Origin: Cryptomeria japonica
Taxonomy: Eukaryota > Streptophyta > Pinopsida > Cupressales > Cupressaceae
Assembly (NCBI RefSeq): GCF_030272615.1
Contig: NC_081406.1
Location: 473,742,900 to 473,802,899 of the forward strand
Reading direction: 5' to 3'
DNA: 60,000 nt
The position numbers and the translations under genes were made by a program. The notes under the pieces were generated by a model, which was given only the letters and a program-made list of their open reading frames with translations, did not search any database and was not told the origin of the DNA. Positions 32,510 through 44,201 of the stretch are shown here, one piece after another. The first letter of the stretch is position 1, and every line of letters starts with the position of its first letter.

Positions 32510-33789
32510 TTGTTTTCAGTATAAATCTTTAACCAGCGAATCAATGCTTTGGGGTTTGATGGAGCTTTGAGGTTTTTTGACTTTTTGAAGTTTATGCTTA
32601 GAATTTGACAATGAGAATGAATAATAAATGCAGAACATAAAGAATAACAAACGGAGAATAAATTTCAGACATTCTAGTTTTATTTATCAGCAATGCTCAA
32701 ATGGAAATAAGCACTTATTTTCAACAATCAAAGCCAATAATAGCCTACCAGGAATTCCAATGCTAGGGTTGAGGGTGATTTTATTGACCTGAATAGATGG
32801 AAAGAATGAAAGGAGCACCTCCGGTTGCAACTGATGACTTCGACAAGCCGTATTCGCCTATTAGATAATTACTAAAAACAAATTTGTGAAGAAATCACAG
32901 GTCCAGTGCAGGATCCCCAGAATTAGCCACTTTTCCTTACTGATTTGCTGACCCAGCTCCAGAGTGATGCAATACTACCAAATTAACCCTTGATTTCTTC
33001 TTATTAGCTGCTAACAGCAAATTTTGAACAAGGAAACTGCTGCAAATACCCTTATTTTATTTTATTGGAAACCCTAGGCAAGATATAGTGGTACGGCCTG
33101 CCTGGGAAAGGTACGACCTGCTGATTTGGGAGCATATACTTGCTGGAAATTGTGTTTTTTCTTCCCAGATCAGGATTTCAGACCCTAATGCTGCTGTAAT
33201 TCACCAATTCGCTCTTGAATTCGGTCCCCATGATCCAAAAGGAGCTTCCAATGAAGATCAATATGCTGATAGATGTGAGGGTTTTCGTCCTACACCTGCA
33301 ATTTGGAGGTTTCCATCCCCAAATTTACTCCAGAACTCTGCCAATATGCTGCAAACCTGCTGAAGGCAGAAAATTGTCCAAAATTTATCAAAACATAATG
33401 AGCAAAATGTCACGTACAACAACTTTTATGCCTCTAGCCCTAATTCGACCTCCTTTGGGAAGATTCCAAGATACCAAAAGAATCTTTTTCCATCCTCAAG
33501 TTCGCCCTGCATGAATGGTCAGCTTATCATTAACATTTTGACCACCGTTTTAAAATGTTTTTATCACCTAGGGGGGCATGCAAGGTGGTATTTCATAAGG
33601 TTCTTATTAAATCTTCTTTTAAATTAACTTTTTCTATTTTTAGAAAAAGTGACTTTATAACATTATATTATAAAGTTCATTGAGAAGGTCCACCAAAGTA
33701 ATAAATCTTCTAAGTATAGGTCCTCTATGGCCAACCAATCATCTCCAAACACTGAATTTCATGAGCACTAAGAAAGAGGGGACATTGCA
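32510..33789. repeat. LTR-like sequence ending GGGGACATTGCA
   Basis: The right end GGGGACATTGCA differs by one base from the right terminus of the solo LTR at 26187. The 5 bp after it, TTTGG (33790-33794), also occur at 32465-32469 directly before a TG, but the sequence after that TG does not match the expected left terminus, so the left edge is uncertain. No gene is inside; a TTTTTCT...AGAAAAAG inverted repeat lies near 33626-33650. Confidence 0.35.
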
Positions 33790-34293
33790 TTTGGCCTGTT
33801 CACAGTCCATGACAGATGATGATTTTGTGAAAACCCAAGAATTTAGTGAATTCACGTTGAGGGTAAAAAATGAAGAATCTCAATAGAGAATCCACAAGGC
33901 CAAAGGAGAAATAGATCCCTCTAGGTATGAAGAGATAACACAACAAGTGTTAAAAGATTTGGGCTATGATTTTGGCAAAATTATTCCTGATGAAGGGAGA
34001 AAGTTTGGACAAGATAGTGGGTTATCATTGCTCCCAGATTAGGATGTTTCTTCCACAATTGCCCTAGATACAATAAGAAAACAAGATGACAAGGTTTTTA
34101 CTACAGAAGAACAAGCTGAACAAGCTTTCTTTGGATCAGGTTTTAGTACAAAGTTTGAAACTTTAGCAATCTGGGAAATGTCTCCAAATACCAATAAGCC
34201 AAAGGTAGTAGATAACATTGAGGACTTGACAGGAAATCTTATTGTTAAGAGATTATCAGATACTACTACCCCCAAGCTGCATCCCTTGCAGTA
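33790..34293 (+). pseudogene. Decayed ORF fragment, unrecognised
   Basis: A single frame is recognisable by composition to about 34293, with stops at about 33883 (TAG) and 34038 (TAG). It encodes an acidic, Asp/Glu/Lys-rich protein. It may continue the ORF at 31830-32509, split by the LTR-like sequence between them. No known domain. Confidence 0.35.
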
Positions 34294-34789
34294 AATACAG
34301 CTTTGATTAGTGTAGCAGCAACAAAGAAGTCGTAAGCAGATTTTGATAGGTTACAGGAGCAATATAAGGATGTTTTTATAGACCTCAATCAGGTGAAATC
34401 ACTCCAACCATCACCTTCAAGTGCCACAGTACCAATTGTTTTTTGGTCTATGACACGCGTATTAAACTCAAATTTTAATTTATATATGATGAAAATCGAT
34501 AATATGTTCTACAAATTCAGTATATATGTGTGTTTTTGAAGAATATTTAAAAAAATTATGTATTTTCAAATATTTGATGAATTTGCTGAGTCCTGAATTT
34601 TTTAAATTTTTGGGCTTGTTGAGTTATTGTCAAGTCCAAGATTTTCAACTATGGTTTTGACACTTAAAACAAGAGAGTGAATGAAAGGAAATTAGAAAAC
34701 TAAACTTAAAAAAAAAGAGTTAAAATTGGCAAAATTAAAATATCAGAATTTTACAAAAACTTGTATTTTGTAATTCGTTTAAGAAAAAG
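34294..34789. other. AT-rich non-coding DNA
   Basis: No gene. Around 34580-34660 the minus strand shows CTTGGACTTGACAATAACTC and GGACTCAGCAAATTCATC, which resemble the GACTCG-rich arms of plant hAT elements and may be the downstream end of the hAT relic to the right. Confidence 0.35.
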
Positions 34790-35240
34790 GAAAATTTGCT
34801 AAAAAACTTATTTTAATGGTCTCGTCCAGAGTCTTGAAAAATGTGTTTTCAAAAATTGTCTTCATGACCTCCTTTGCTTTAACGTTCTATAGTGAGGACT
34901 CTCCAACTATGTTTCACTCACAAACATGCATTTAGAGTTGGGTAATCGAGTTACTATATTCTGCAAGGTGAGCAAATTAGTGGCAAAGCATGTGACTTGT
35001 ACACACAAGCTCCTTGCCATGAGTGTGCTCTCATGAGATTTAGGACTCATGTGATTGTAGATTTAATTGGAAATATTTCTTGCATCTTCCATCACATTTT
35101 TCACCCAACTTAATTTTCTTGTATTCTCAATGAGAAGGTCAAAGCAGTGGGTGGCATAAAGGAATAAAATGATGCAGGGTCCCTCACCTCTAGCAGTCTA
35201 CCAGCTGTCACATATGCAAATGCATTGCCTGTTACTTGCA
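34790..35240 (-). pseudogene. Antisense hAT-type transposase relic (DUF659-like)
   Basis: Read on the minus strand, about 35210 to 35060 yields NAFAYVTAGRLLEVRDP and then a Pro/Ala/Leu patch ending in RIQEN, which follows the hAT DUF659 pattern (Asn-Ala-x-x-Tyr-Val-x-Ala-Gly, then Leu-rich, then a Glu-Asn-x-Val block). Further along, near 35000-34930, fragments match the later part of the family in more than one frame. It has multiple stops and frame changes and no BED finger was found. It is too broken for ordinary ORF calling. Confidence 0.5.
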
Positions 35241-37270
35241 ACTATTGTAATAACCATTCCCTTTTCTAGACCTTCTATCCCATGCTTACAACAAAGGTCC
35301 TTAGGCTTGCCACTTTTCCTACTCGGAGTTGTGGATGTTGTATTCTTAGAAAAAAAATGGAAATAAATCCTAGCAAAAGGGAAAAAGGAAAAAACAAAAA
35401 TTATTACTGTAGCTGGGAAAATTTGTGATTCATAGGGTGAATGATGTTTTAAATTCTTTTAAGGTGTCATTGTTCAATTTTAAATATTTTTTAGCTTTAT
35501 AGCAGGGATGCTGGATAGCCCATGACAACCATTAAAAATTAGAATTCTAAAGTTAAAATTTAAAACAATGATAGCTAAACATAAATAAATTTGAAACATA
35601 TAACACATACTTGCACAAAACAATGAATGGAAGAAATCAGAATGAATTTATGAGTTACAATATACTTCAGTTTTTGTAAGTTTGCAGAATTACATAGCCT
35701 TAAAAATATAAACACAACCTACGAAAATAAAAACACAGTGCTGGAAACTTTTCCTAGTAATTTGAAATCATGTTCTCCTTGTTGTTGTTCTTCATGTTGA
35801 AGAAGAGTTCTTGTTTGTCAATTGCCATGAAAAAATGAATAAAAAAAATTGCATCACTGTAACTCAATATGTCTAGGTGAGTTTTTCTACATCATTAAAT
35901 TTGGCTTTTTATTTTCTTCTGAAAATGACACCATGATTTTTCCCAAAAACGTGGTGCCAACTTTTCAAAGCAATTACTAGGCAGCAATATCTTTAGATGA
36001 GTAGTCACTGAGTTTTTAAACTTTGGTTTTAGCCTTTTAGGTTTATTTAGATATTAGGGAGCTTCCCTTTAGAATCTGAAGAATGTTTCTACCTTACACA
36101 TTCTTCCATTTTTTGTTATCTCACAAGAGACAAATTAAAACATTGACAAGAGGAAGTTAAAATGAAGAGTGCTAAGAGGAAGGTAGCCAAGTAAGTTGGT
36201 GATGAACAACACATCTCTCCACAAATAATTACCATGGTCCACCCTAGTCTTAAATTTGGGAGGTCAACGTGCCCACAAATTTTAATGAAACAAATTAGCA
36301 AGGTCAGTTTCAGGTGCACAGTCTGCTTTCGGTGATTGATTGGCTCCTCATTTTCTTCATTTGGTTCATGAAAGACCTCATTTTCTACGAGTATGAAGTG
36401 TTTCTTAACATATGTCTACTGGAATGTTTGTCTGAAGTATAGTAGAAACCATTTTACTTCCTTTTTTTCCCTTTGTAAGTGTAAAGTGGGAATTTGTTGA
36501 GCATCCATAGTGTTGCTGGTACTTCTGTCTCTCAATCCATATTTACTATGAGAAGTTATTTGATTGGTAATAAGTTTCTTCACTGTTTCTATTGCCATCT
36601 GCACGTTATCTTTACAGTGATGTTTATGTGAATTTAGAGTTTGTGTTGAATTTTGGTTGTACCTTGTTGACAGCCTCAGATGTTGAGAGTTGTACTTTGC
36701 TATGAATGCTGTTTGCATTTATTTGTTGAGTTGTTTAAAACTTTAAAGCAGTCATTGTATTGCTTCAGGCATAATTAGAATGTTAAAATTTTTTGGTTTT
36801 TATGGAGAGAAAAAATGTTCTAAATATATTTATACTTGGAGACTTGGAATACGAATATGTGAATGTTATATTGAAATAGGGTACTGAAGTCTATGTATAG
36901 GGGATGCCATTTATTAATCTTCTTGGTTGAGGCTCAAGCAGAGTTCTCATTGGAGTAGCAGAAATTCCCTCTTGCAGGTGGTTTCTACCCAGAAATTTGC
37001 TCATTCACTTGCAATATTTCTGATTTTTACCTTACTGACATTTCATCAAACACTTTGCATTAAACCCAATATGAGGAAGACTTGAGTGCAAACACTGCGA
37101 GTTGCTGCTACCAAAATTTCTAAACATAATTTCATCATAGAATTATATTATTGTTCATAAATTTGACAAGGACATTTCATCAGATGGTCTGCATGCAATT
37201 GAAATTGTGAATACAATATACAATTTCTTTGGCCACTGGGCTGTAGTATCATTTGTAATTAAATTTCTCA
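35241..37270. other. No feature recognised
   Basis: AT-rich DNA with short chance frames on both strands. I see no transposon domain, terminal repeat or RNA gene. Confidence 0.5.
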
Positions 37271-38486
37271 ATGTTCAGATCTCAGTTGATGGAAATCCAA
37301 TATAATTTAACCAATGAGGTTGCTGTTGCAATTTATTACATTCAGAAATCCACCACAAAAATATAAATATTTATAAACTGACTGGCTAACCTTTGATTTA
37401 GAGTGATCTGCAAACCAATCAGCAACCACAATATTTCCTTGTAACTCTTTAAATCTGTACGTCTGCTCTATTGTTTTGTACAGCATCTTTATCTTATTTG
37501 TAACCTTCTTTCATGAGTTGCACTGACCTCTTGAAGCCTCCCCAACAACCCGAACAGCAATAAAGTAAACTCCAAATATTCCCTGTGTAGTATGGCTGTC
37601 CCATGGTGTGTATGGTACCCATCCAAGTTCTATGGCTGCTAATCAGAAGTGGGGAAAACTTTATAAACTGCCGTGCTGGCTTAAAAGGGATCACCAAAGG
37701 CCACGTGGAATCTTCCAAGGGCTTTAAAGCCTTATCACAAAAGATTCAAGCCTCTTCGTAGACTTTATAATGGTATGGCCCCTCGATGGTATGGCTGAGA
37801 ATAATACCCGGGAAAAATAAAACTATAATATATCATTCTCTTTGGATGCACTGCACATATATCTTCCGATTTTTCACCAATGCATAAAAATAACAAATTT
37901 AATATTTGCTTTCAAATTTCATAAATTTGTACCTGCAAACCTGGCAAACCTGAAAAGGATAAATCACTTTGCTCCAAACCCTTATTTGCAAACCTTCAGC
38001 ACAAAGGCAACTCTTTTATGGAATTGCTCCAATGGAATTTGAGGGTTTTCATCCCCAAACTCTAAGTTTTCAGCTCATTTTCGATCTATAGATGCAACCA
38101 CTTTGCCTTTCGGGTTTTGTTTATTAGGAACCACTGAGGTTTTCGTCTGGCTGGTAAGAATTTGGCCATAAAATCTCAAAAAGAGAAAATCTCAATCTTT
38201 AGAATGAATTCCTTTCTTCTCCTCTGACACCTTCTATAACCCCAAGCTGAGCTTTCCAGAATTTAAAATTATAAAATCAACTTTTCAATATTATTCATTT
38301 TAACTCCTTAAAGGTGAGTTTATAATATTTCACTTTTGCCCTAGGTAAAGTCATTTAATAAAATACTCAACTTAAAAACACAATTAATTAAATACAAGTT
38401 GCCCAAAAACATTAATGTGACAAGTTAATTTAATTAATTAAATTATTTCGCGCTTGGAAACTTGGGCCAAAAATAAGGACATTACA
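37271..38486. repeat. Possible LTR fragment ending GGACATTACA
   Basis: The terminus GGACATTACA at 38477-38486 matches the last ten bases of the solo LTR at 26187, and TTACA follows. No matching left terminus was found, so only the right end is supported. Confidence 0.3.
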
Positions 38487-39148
38487 TTACATGGTTGTGT
38501 GCATAGGATTTCAAGGTTTTGGGTTCGTCTCACTAGTTATGAATGGTTGTGTTCAAATGACAAGGAAATAGGACTCTCATAAGGGTTGGTAGTGATCTGA
38601 AACCATAGTTTCAGAACTCGTCAAAAAGCGCCAGACTTGCGATTCCAGAAGCTTGCCGAGTCAAAGTGCCAAGGACTCGTGAGTCATGTCCTGGCGAGTC
38701 TTGGCACTGGACTCGTGCAAGCTCTGGGCAAGGACTTGCAAGTCCCGACCCAAAACTCTCGTGCACCTAGTCAGATGCCAAAACAGCATTAAAACATTTT
38801 TTTATTTTTACTTTTTGATCATTTCTTGCCTCTTGCTTGCCAAAAACAGGTCTGCAACTTGAGATAGGGTTGGAAGAAGACAAGAAGAGGAATGTACGAG
38901 ATCGAACTAGAGCCAAATGAGTGTTTTTTCTTCTCTTTTTTTTGTTTTCCTTGATTGAAAATATGAAAAATCTTGAAAAATAGGGGGAAATGCTGTCAAT
39001 ATTTTTCCCATTTCTCTTCTTTCCCCATTTCCTAGTATTTTTAGCTTGTGTTTGAAATCTATTTTTTTTAAATGATTGATTATCTTTTTTTTTCTGATAT
39101 TTTACAAAACCCTACTGATTTATTTCATTTTTACATGTTCAAACAGCA

Positions 39149-39409
39149 ATGTCTACTTCAAGGCCATATAGAAAAGACCCTGCATGGAAGTATGGGATAT
39201 CGAGAAATCAAAAGGGTGAGGTCACTTGCACTGAATGTAGTAAATGGATGACGGGGGGAATCTATAGATTAAAATATCATATTGCCAAAATAGCTGGACA
39301 AGATGTGGACATATGCCCTAACTCTACTCTGAAGATGGTTAGAGAGATGAAGGCCCTTCTTGCTAATTATGAGTTGAAAAAAGAAGAAAGACAAAAGACT
39401 AAGCACTAG
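39149..39409 (+). CDS. hAT transposase, BED-type zinc finger exon
   Basis: The 86-codon frame begins at a plausible ATG. It contains the BED layout: WKYG, then C-x2-C (CTECSKWM), then a GGIYRLKYHIA segment with His and a later Cys (DICPN). This domain binds the transposon ends. The frame ends at a TAG at 39407; composition of the following sequence suggests that the protein once continued. Confidence 0.75.
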   Translation: MSTSRPYRKDPAWKYGISRNQKGEVTCTECSKWMTGGIYRLKYHIAKIAGQDVDICPNSTLKMVREMKALLANYELKKEERQKTKH

Positions 39410-40482
39410 TAGCAGCGATGAATCCAAATGTATCCACTTCTATGCCATCGGATCACCTTGCTGGCCCAAGTCCAAGCAACCTTCAACCATATTCTTCTTC
39501 TTTTGGTGAGAGTCTTGAGGGTTCTTTTTGTACTGCTAGTACTAGTCAAATTCCTCTATCAAAACCAAATTACTTTATTTTACGCAATGTTTGAGGAGCA
39601 CAACCTTCACTTGAAGGTATGGGTTGGAATAAAGAAAAACATCATGAAGCAAGCATGGCAACAACAAAATTTTGGTACTATAATAATTTACCTTTCAATG
39701 TGGCGAACAACCCATATTGAGAAGGGTAGGTGAATGCATTGACAGTTGTAGGTAAAGGCTTTAAGACCCCACTAGCTACAGATTTGAGTGGGCCATTGCT
39801 AGAGGAAACAGTAAGAAATACACAACTTGTGGTTGAAGAACAAAAAAATTTGGTGGAGAAAAGGTTGCAGCATCTTATCAGATGGATGGACAGATGGACG
39901 GAATAGGACTCTCCAAATTTTTTTAGTGGCTTCAGATGATGGATTGGTGTTCCTCAAGTCCATAGATGCCTCGCACGAAGTAAAAAATGTTGAGACTTTG
40001 TGCAACTTACTAGATGGGGTGGTCTAGGAGGTTGGTGTTAAGAATGTTGTGCAACTTATCACGGACAACGCAACTGCCTATGTTGCTGCAGATTGACTCC
40101 TTATGGAGAGGCATCTTCCAATTTCATAGACTCCTTGTGTTGCGCATTGCTTGGACTTGTTGTTAGAGGACATTGGTAAGATTGGATGGCTGAAAAGTGT
40201 GGTTGAAGATGTGAAAAATGTTACCAAATTTATCTACAAACATACTTGGGTGCTTTCTTCAATGAGGAAATAAACAAATGACAAGGACCTTGTGCGATCA
40301 AGAATGACACGATTTGCTAGCCACTTCCTTACATTGCGAAGCATTCTTGGTGGCATTCCTCATCTCAAGCAAATGTTTGTGTCTGATGCTTGATTGCAAT
40401 CTCCATTTTTCAAACTGAAGGGGAGAAGATTGTAAGTATAGTTTTTGATGACACATTCAACAAAAATGGAGAGGAGTTAATT
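39410..40482 (+). pseudogene. hAT transposase core (DUF659-like), broken
   Basis: Pieces in several frames reproduce the family's order: a linker, then GCSILSDGWTDGRNRTLQIF and FLVASDDGLVFLKSIDASHE (39860-39990), then VVQLITDNATAYVAAD, TPCVAHCLDLLLEDIGKIGW and KNVTKFIYKHTWVLSSMRK, then MTRFASHFLTLRSILGG (to about 40370). Stops interrupt at 40024, 40094 and elsewhere, and there are frame changes before 39827. The conserved Asp and His residues of the RNase H-like fold are still visible. It is a transposase relic. Confidence 0.8.
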
Positions 40483-40484
40483 AG

Positions 40485-40594
40485 GTTAAGTAACAAACAC
40501 AAACATAAAATCTATGCAAGATAACCTATTTGCTGCTTTTTTATTTTGAGAGGTTACTTTTCTAATAATTTAAAACTTGTTTTCATTTTTTTAG
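40485..40594 (+). other. Possible intron in the hAT transposase
   Basis: Coding similarity pauses between GEELI and VMKPLVRVL. The gap begins GTTAAGTAAC and ends in a pyrimidine tract plus TTTTTTAG, so it looks like a GT-AG intron of 110 bp. Exact removal does not keep the frame, so an indel or another splice site is needed. Confidence 0.3.
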
Positions 40595-41065
40595 GTGATG
40601 AAACCTTTGGTTAGGGTTCTTTGTATGGTGGATGGAGAAGGCATGCAAATGGGTTTCATTTATGAGGCCATGGATAGGGTCAAAGAGGCACTTCGCATTA
40701 CTATGGTGGAAACTGTTGTGCCTTGCACACACAACCCGTCGTCGATAGGGTCCCCTCTTTTGATTGTTAGCCTTGTCAAGGCCCTGAGTAGGAATTTGTT
40801 AGGTTGGCAAAGAAGGAAGCAGGAGGAGAGTATGGTCCAAAGATGCCATAGGACTCGAGAGGCATTGTTCAAGATAAGGTTTGAAATTTTTGTCAAAGTC
40901 CAGAGTAGAGAGAGGTCAACTCTAGGTAAAATACTTAGAGGCAAGACACCTGAGGATGTCCCCACGATGGCAATGCATAAGTTAAGCTACAAACAAAGGA
41001 GGAACCATATGTTCAGAAATGCAAATACTTTCACAACTTTATTATCTTTTTCCATCAGATGCTAA
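40595..41065 (+). CDS. hAT transposase downstream exon fused to foreign repeat sequence
   Basis: The first 35 or so codons (MKPLVRVLCMVDGEGMQMGF, then IYEAMDRVKEAL) match the hAT region after DUF659. From about 40700 the protein no longer follows the family. At about 40708-40790 the DNA instead resembles 48664-48745 in the long LTR-like region (shared TTGCACAC, CGTCG/CGCCGA and AGGGTCCCC blocks). The frame stays open for 156 codons by accident, giving a chimeric ORF. The C-terminal part is basic and unrecognised. Confidence 0.5.
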   Translation: MMKPLVRVLCMVDGEGMQMGFIYEAMDRVKEALRITMVETVVPCTHNPSSIGSPLLIVSLVKALSRNLLGWQRRKQEESMVQRCHRTREALFKIRFEIFVKVQSRERSTLGKILRGKTPEDVPTMAMHKLSYKQRRNHMFRNANTFTTLLSFSIRC

Positions 41066-41215
41066 AATTCTTCCTCCAAAGCATAGAGTTCAAGTAGGTC
41101 TTAGGTACCAAGGAAGGTGGAATTAAAACAACTTTGTATGAAGGAATTCAAATATATTCAAATTGCCAAAATGATTTCTTATTCCCCTCCAAATCGCTGA
41201 ACTTTCCTCTCACGT

Positions 41216-41981
41216 TGTTGTTGATGTATGTAGCTAGGTCAGAGCCCTTCTAGGGCTGACCTAGCTCACCGAGCGTGTATGTGGCCCTATCGGCCTTAGA
41301 AGGCACAAATGGTTCCTTATGTTAGCCGGGCCCTAAGTGGGCGATACATGTAACTTGTATTTAATCATGACCTATCCTTCTCGGCGCCTAAATTGTAAAG
41401 CCGACCTAAGGTAAATTGGAAGGCAAGAGTCTCATATATATGTAATGTCAACCTCATTGTAATGACACACATTCAGCGAATTACTTCAGAGAGCAGTGAA
41501 TTATCTCCTAAGTCAGCGATCATCATTGAGAGCACAACGAACACCATTTAAAGGATAGCAAACATTATCTTGAAGACAACGAACATCATTGAGTGACTGC
41601 AAACTGGTTTCAAGTGGCCACGATCATCATTGGAAGATCAACGATCATCATTTGAAGGGCAGCGAACATCATAGAAGACAGAAAACTCCATCCTTAAGAC
41701 TGCAAATCTACTTGTGACAGCAAACCACTTTACTCTCAAAGATAAGTGTATCATTGTGTATGCTGTTCTTCTGTGCATAACTTACTGGTTTTGATTGCTT
41801 CAAGTGTTGAAGCTCATTGTAAAGATTCATTTGATTATTGCTTAATAAGATTTGAGAATTGTTGCTTGGTTTTTCACCTGCAAGAGGGAGGTTTTCCCAG
41901 GGTATATTGGTGTTTATTGTGCACATTGATTTGGTTATGTTATTTCTGATTATTTTGCTACAGTCTGATACAAAATTAACA
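41216..41981 (+). repeat. Copia 5' LTR
   Basis: It ends AACA at 41981, directly before the primer-binding site. Near its start lies a hairpin (CTAGGTCAGAGCCC paired with TAGGGCTGACCTAG, about 41233-41264). TATATATG at 41435 is followed 19 nt later by CATTGTAA. The downstream part has short repeated AGCGAACATCATT-like strings (41480-41700). Confidence 0.7.
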
Positions 41982-41993
41982 TGGTATCAGAGC
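41982..41993 (+). promoter_or_regulatory. Primer-binding site for initiator tRNA-Met
   Basis: TGGTATCAGAGC is the exact complement of the plant initiator tRNA 3' end and abuts the LTR. It fixes the LTR boundary and the element's strand. Confidence 0.92.
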
Positions 41994-42071
41994 TAAGGTT
42001 GTCTCAGTTGTGATCAGACATTGTAGCAGCACTCCTACTTCACATTCTTCACAACATTTCCAGCATTCAAG

Positions 42072-43349
42072 ATGGTGTATGGTCTGAAAGTTGAGGACAG
42101 ACTTGAAGGAGCATCGAATTTCACCTCATGGAAATTCAGAATCCTTGTCACCCTAGAAGAAAATGATCTTTTGGAGTTCGTGCAAGGAAAGGAGCAATCT
42201 GAACCTGAAGATCAAGATGAGAAGCTTCAGTTCAAGAAGAATGCAGTCAAAGCCATGAAGATCCTTATTGACTCAGTGAAAGATCATCTTGTTCCCATCA
42301 TCTCGAAGATGTCTTCAGCCAGAGACATGTTCAAGACATTGGAGGGGATGTATTAAATCAACAACACAAGTAGAGCACTTGCACTGCTTCAACAACTTCA
42401 TCAACTCAAGATGGCAAAGGGAGATTCAGTCATCACCTACTTCATGAAGATTTCAGAATTGAGAGATCAGCTTAGCGCCATTGGAGATGAAGTTGTGGAC
42501 AAGGACCTAGTCATGGTTGCATTAAATGGTTTCCCTCAATCATGGGAACCATTTATTCAAGGCATAAGTGGGAGATCCAAATTTCCCAAGTTTGACTGCC
42601 TCCGTGCTAATTGCATTCAAGAAGAATCGAGGTTGGTTGCAAGAGGTATCATCAAGAGCTCTCATGGTGAAGATTCTCATGTTCTTGCTACCCAATCTGT
42701 TAAGAAGAAAGTAGGAAATTGGAAGAAATGCAACTTCAAGAGATATAGAGATCAAGGGTCAGCATTTGCACTTGATTCTAAGAAGAAGACGAAAGACCTC
42801 TCCCGCATTCAGTGCTTCAGATGTGACAAGTTTGGTCACTATGCGAGAGATTGCCAATCAAGACCAATGCAACAAGGGGTCAACATTAATGAAGTTTCAA
42901 ATCAGAAGGAAGCGGAAGACAACTCCAATGAATTCCTCTTCATTTCAGCCCTGTTAAGCAACGTTCCCACATATAGTGATACCTGGCTAATTGGTAGTGG
43001 AGCTTCTAGACACATCACTAGCTATCGGGAGCATCTTTCAGATTTGGTTGAGAGGGAGTCCAATCTCCTAGTCATCATTGGAGATGATGCACGCTATTCT
43101 GTGAGAGGGTTCGGTGCTACTTCCCTCAACCTTGATTCGGGAATCTCTCTTCATCTCAGCGATGTCCTGTTCGTGCCAGGAATCAGGGGGAACCTTATCT
43201 GCATCTCAGCCTTGGAGGATAAATGTTATCAAGTAGCGTTCTCAGAAGGAAGAGTCCTTGCATGGCCAAAGAAATCCAACATCAAATCTGCTCGTGTGAT
43301 TGGGAACTGGTATGAGAGCTTGTGCAAGCTTTCCACTCGTCCAGTCTAG
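42072..43349 (+). pseudogene. gag: Copia gag and protease
   Basis: The ATG at 42072 opens the usual copia gag (MVYGLKVEDRLEGASNFTSW), and one TAA at 42354 breaks the frame. The Gag region is followed by a perfect CX2CX4HX4C knuckle (CFRCDKFGHYARDC, 42813-42854). The protease motif near 42984 reads WLIGSGASRHIT: the catalytic Asp of the D-S-G triad is Gly (GGT at 42993), so the enzyme would be dead even without the stops. Ends at TAG 43347. Confidence 0.9.
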
Positions 43350-44201
43350 GCTCTTCTTCATGACTCCTCCAGTTCAAGCGAGTTGTGGCATAGAAGACTT
43401 GGACATCTTCACTTCTAGGCTCTTCCAACTTTAGAGAAGATGGTTAAAGGTATGCCTAAACGTAGACATTTTCATAATGATACTTGTACAGGTTGTGCTA
43501 TGGGTAAAAACACTAAGAGTCCATTTCATAGTAGTGAGAGTAGGTCAAAAGAAATATTAGCTCTTGTGCATTCTGATTTATGTGGACCTATGTCAGTAGC
43601 ATCTCCTAGTGGATTCTTGTATTATGTATCCTTCATAGATGACTACTCTAGGAAGACTTGGATTTATTTCTTAAAGTCTAAAGAGTTTGATGAAGTCCTA
43701 GGAAGATTCAAAGAGTTCAAGGCCTTAGTAGAAAACTTATCTGGGAAAAGAATTAAAGTGTTAAGGTCTGACAATGGAGGTGAATACACCTCGGGTAGCT
43801 TTCATGATTTTTGTATTGAGGCAGGGATCAAGAGGGAGTTCTATGTTCCCTACAACCCTCAGCAAAACGGGGTTGCAGAAAGAAAGAACAAATCTATAGT
43901 TGAAGCTGCAAAAGCCATGATTCTTGATCAGGATCTTCAGACTTTCCTATGGGCAGAAGCTTCTAGAACAGTTGTATACATTCAAAACAGATGCCCTCAT
44001 CGGATATTGCAGAATATGACTCCAGAAGAAGCCTTTTCAGGGATCAAGCCTAATATCAGTCACTTGAGGATCTTTGGATGTCTAGTTTATGTACATGTGC
44101 CTAAGGACAAGATGACCAAGTTGGAACCTTTTGGCAAGAAAGGAATATTTGTGGGCTACAATGAATCTTCCAAGGCCTACAAAATCTACATTCCAGGATA
44201 G
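43350..44201 (+). pseudogene. pol: Copia integrase
   Basis: This continues the same frame. The zinc-binding part is present: ELWHRRLGHLHF, a TAG at 43416, then CTGCAMGK with the Cys pair. The catalytic core shows HSDLCGPM with the first Asp, FIDDYSRKTW, RSDNGGEYTS with the second Asp, and NPQQNGVAERKNKSIVEAAK with the Glu. The GKKGIFVGYNESSKAYKIY motif follows. Ends at TAG 44199. Later ATG codons such as 43440 are internal. Confidence 0.92.

Larger units (their letters stand above)
38590..41065 (+). mobile_element. Decayed hAT DNA transposon
   Basis: The left arm (38600-38760) is full of GACTCG/CGAGTC and ACTTGC motifs, typical of plant hAT ends. It is followed by a BED finger, a DUF659-type core and a later transposase part. 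Exact terminal repeats and the 8-bp duplication could not be identified; the copia LTR starts shortly after. Confidence 0.7.

Noticed and set aside
32465-33794. Solo LTR with TTTGG target duplication
   Set aside because: The right end fits, but the left end after the matching TTTGG does not resemble the expected terminus and cuts through apparent coding sequence; a 5-bp match in 1.3 kb can be chance.
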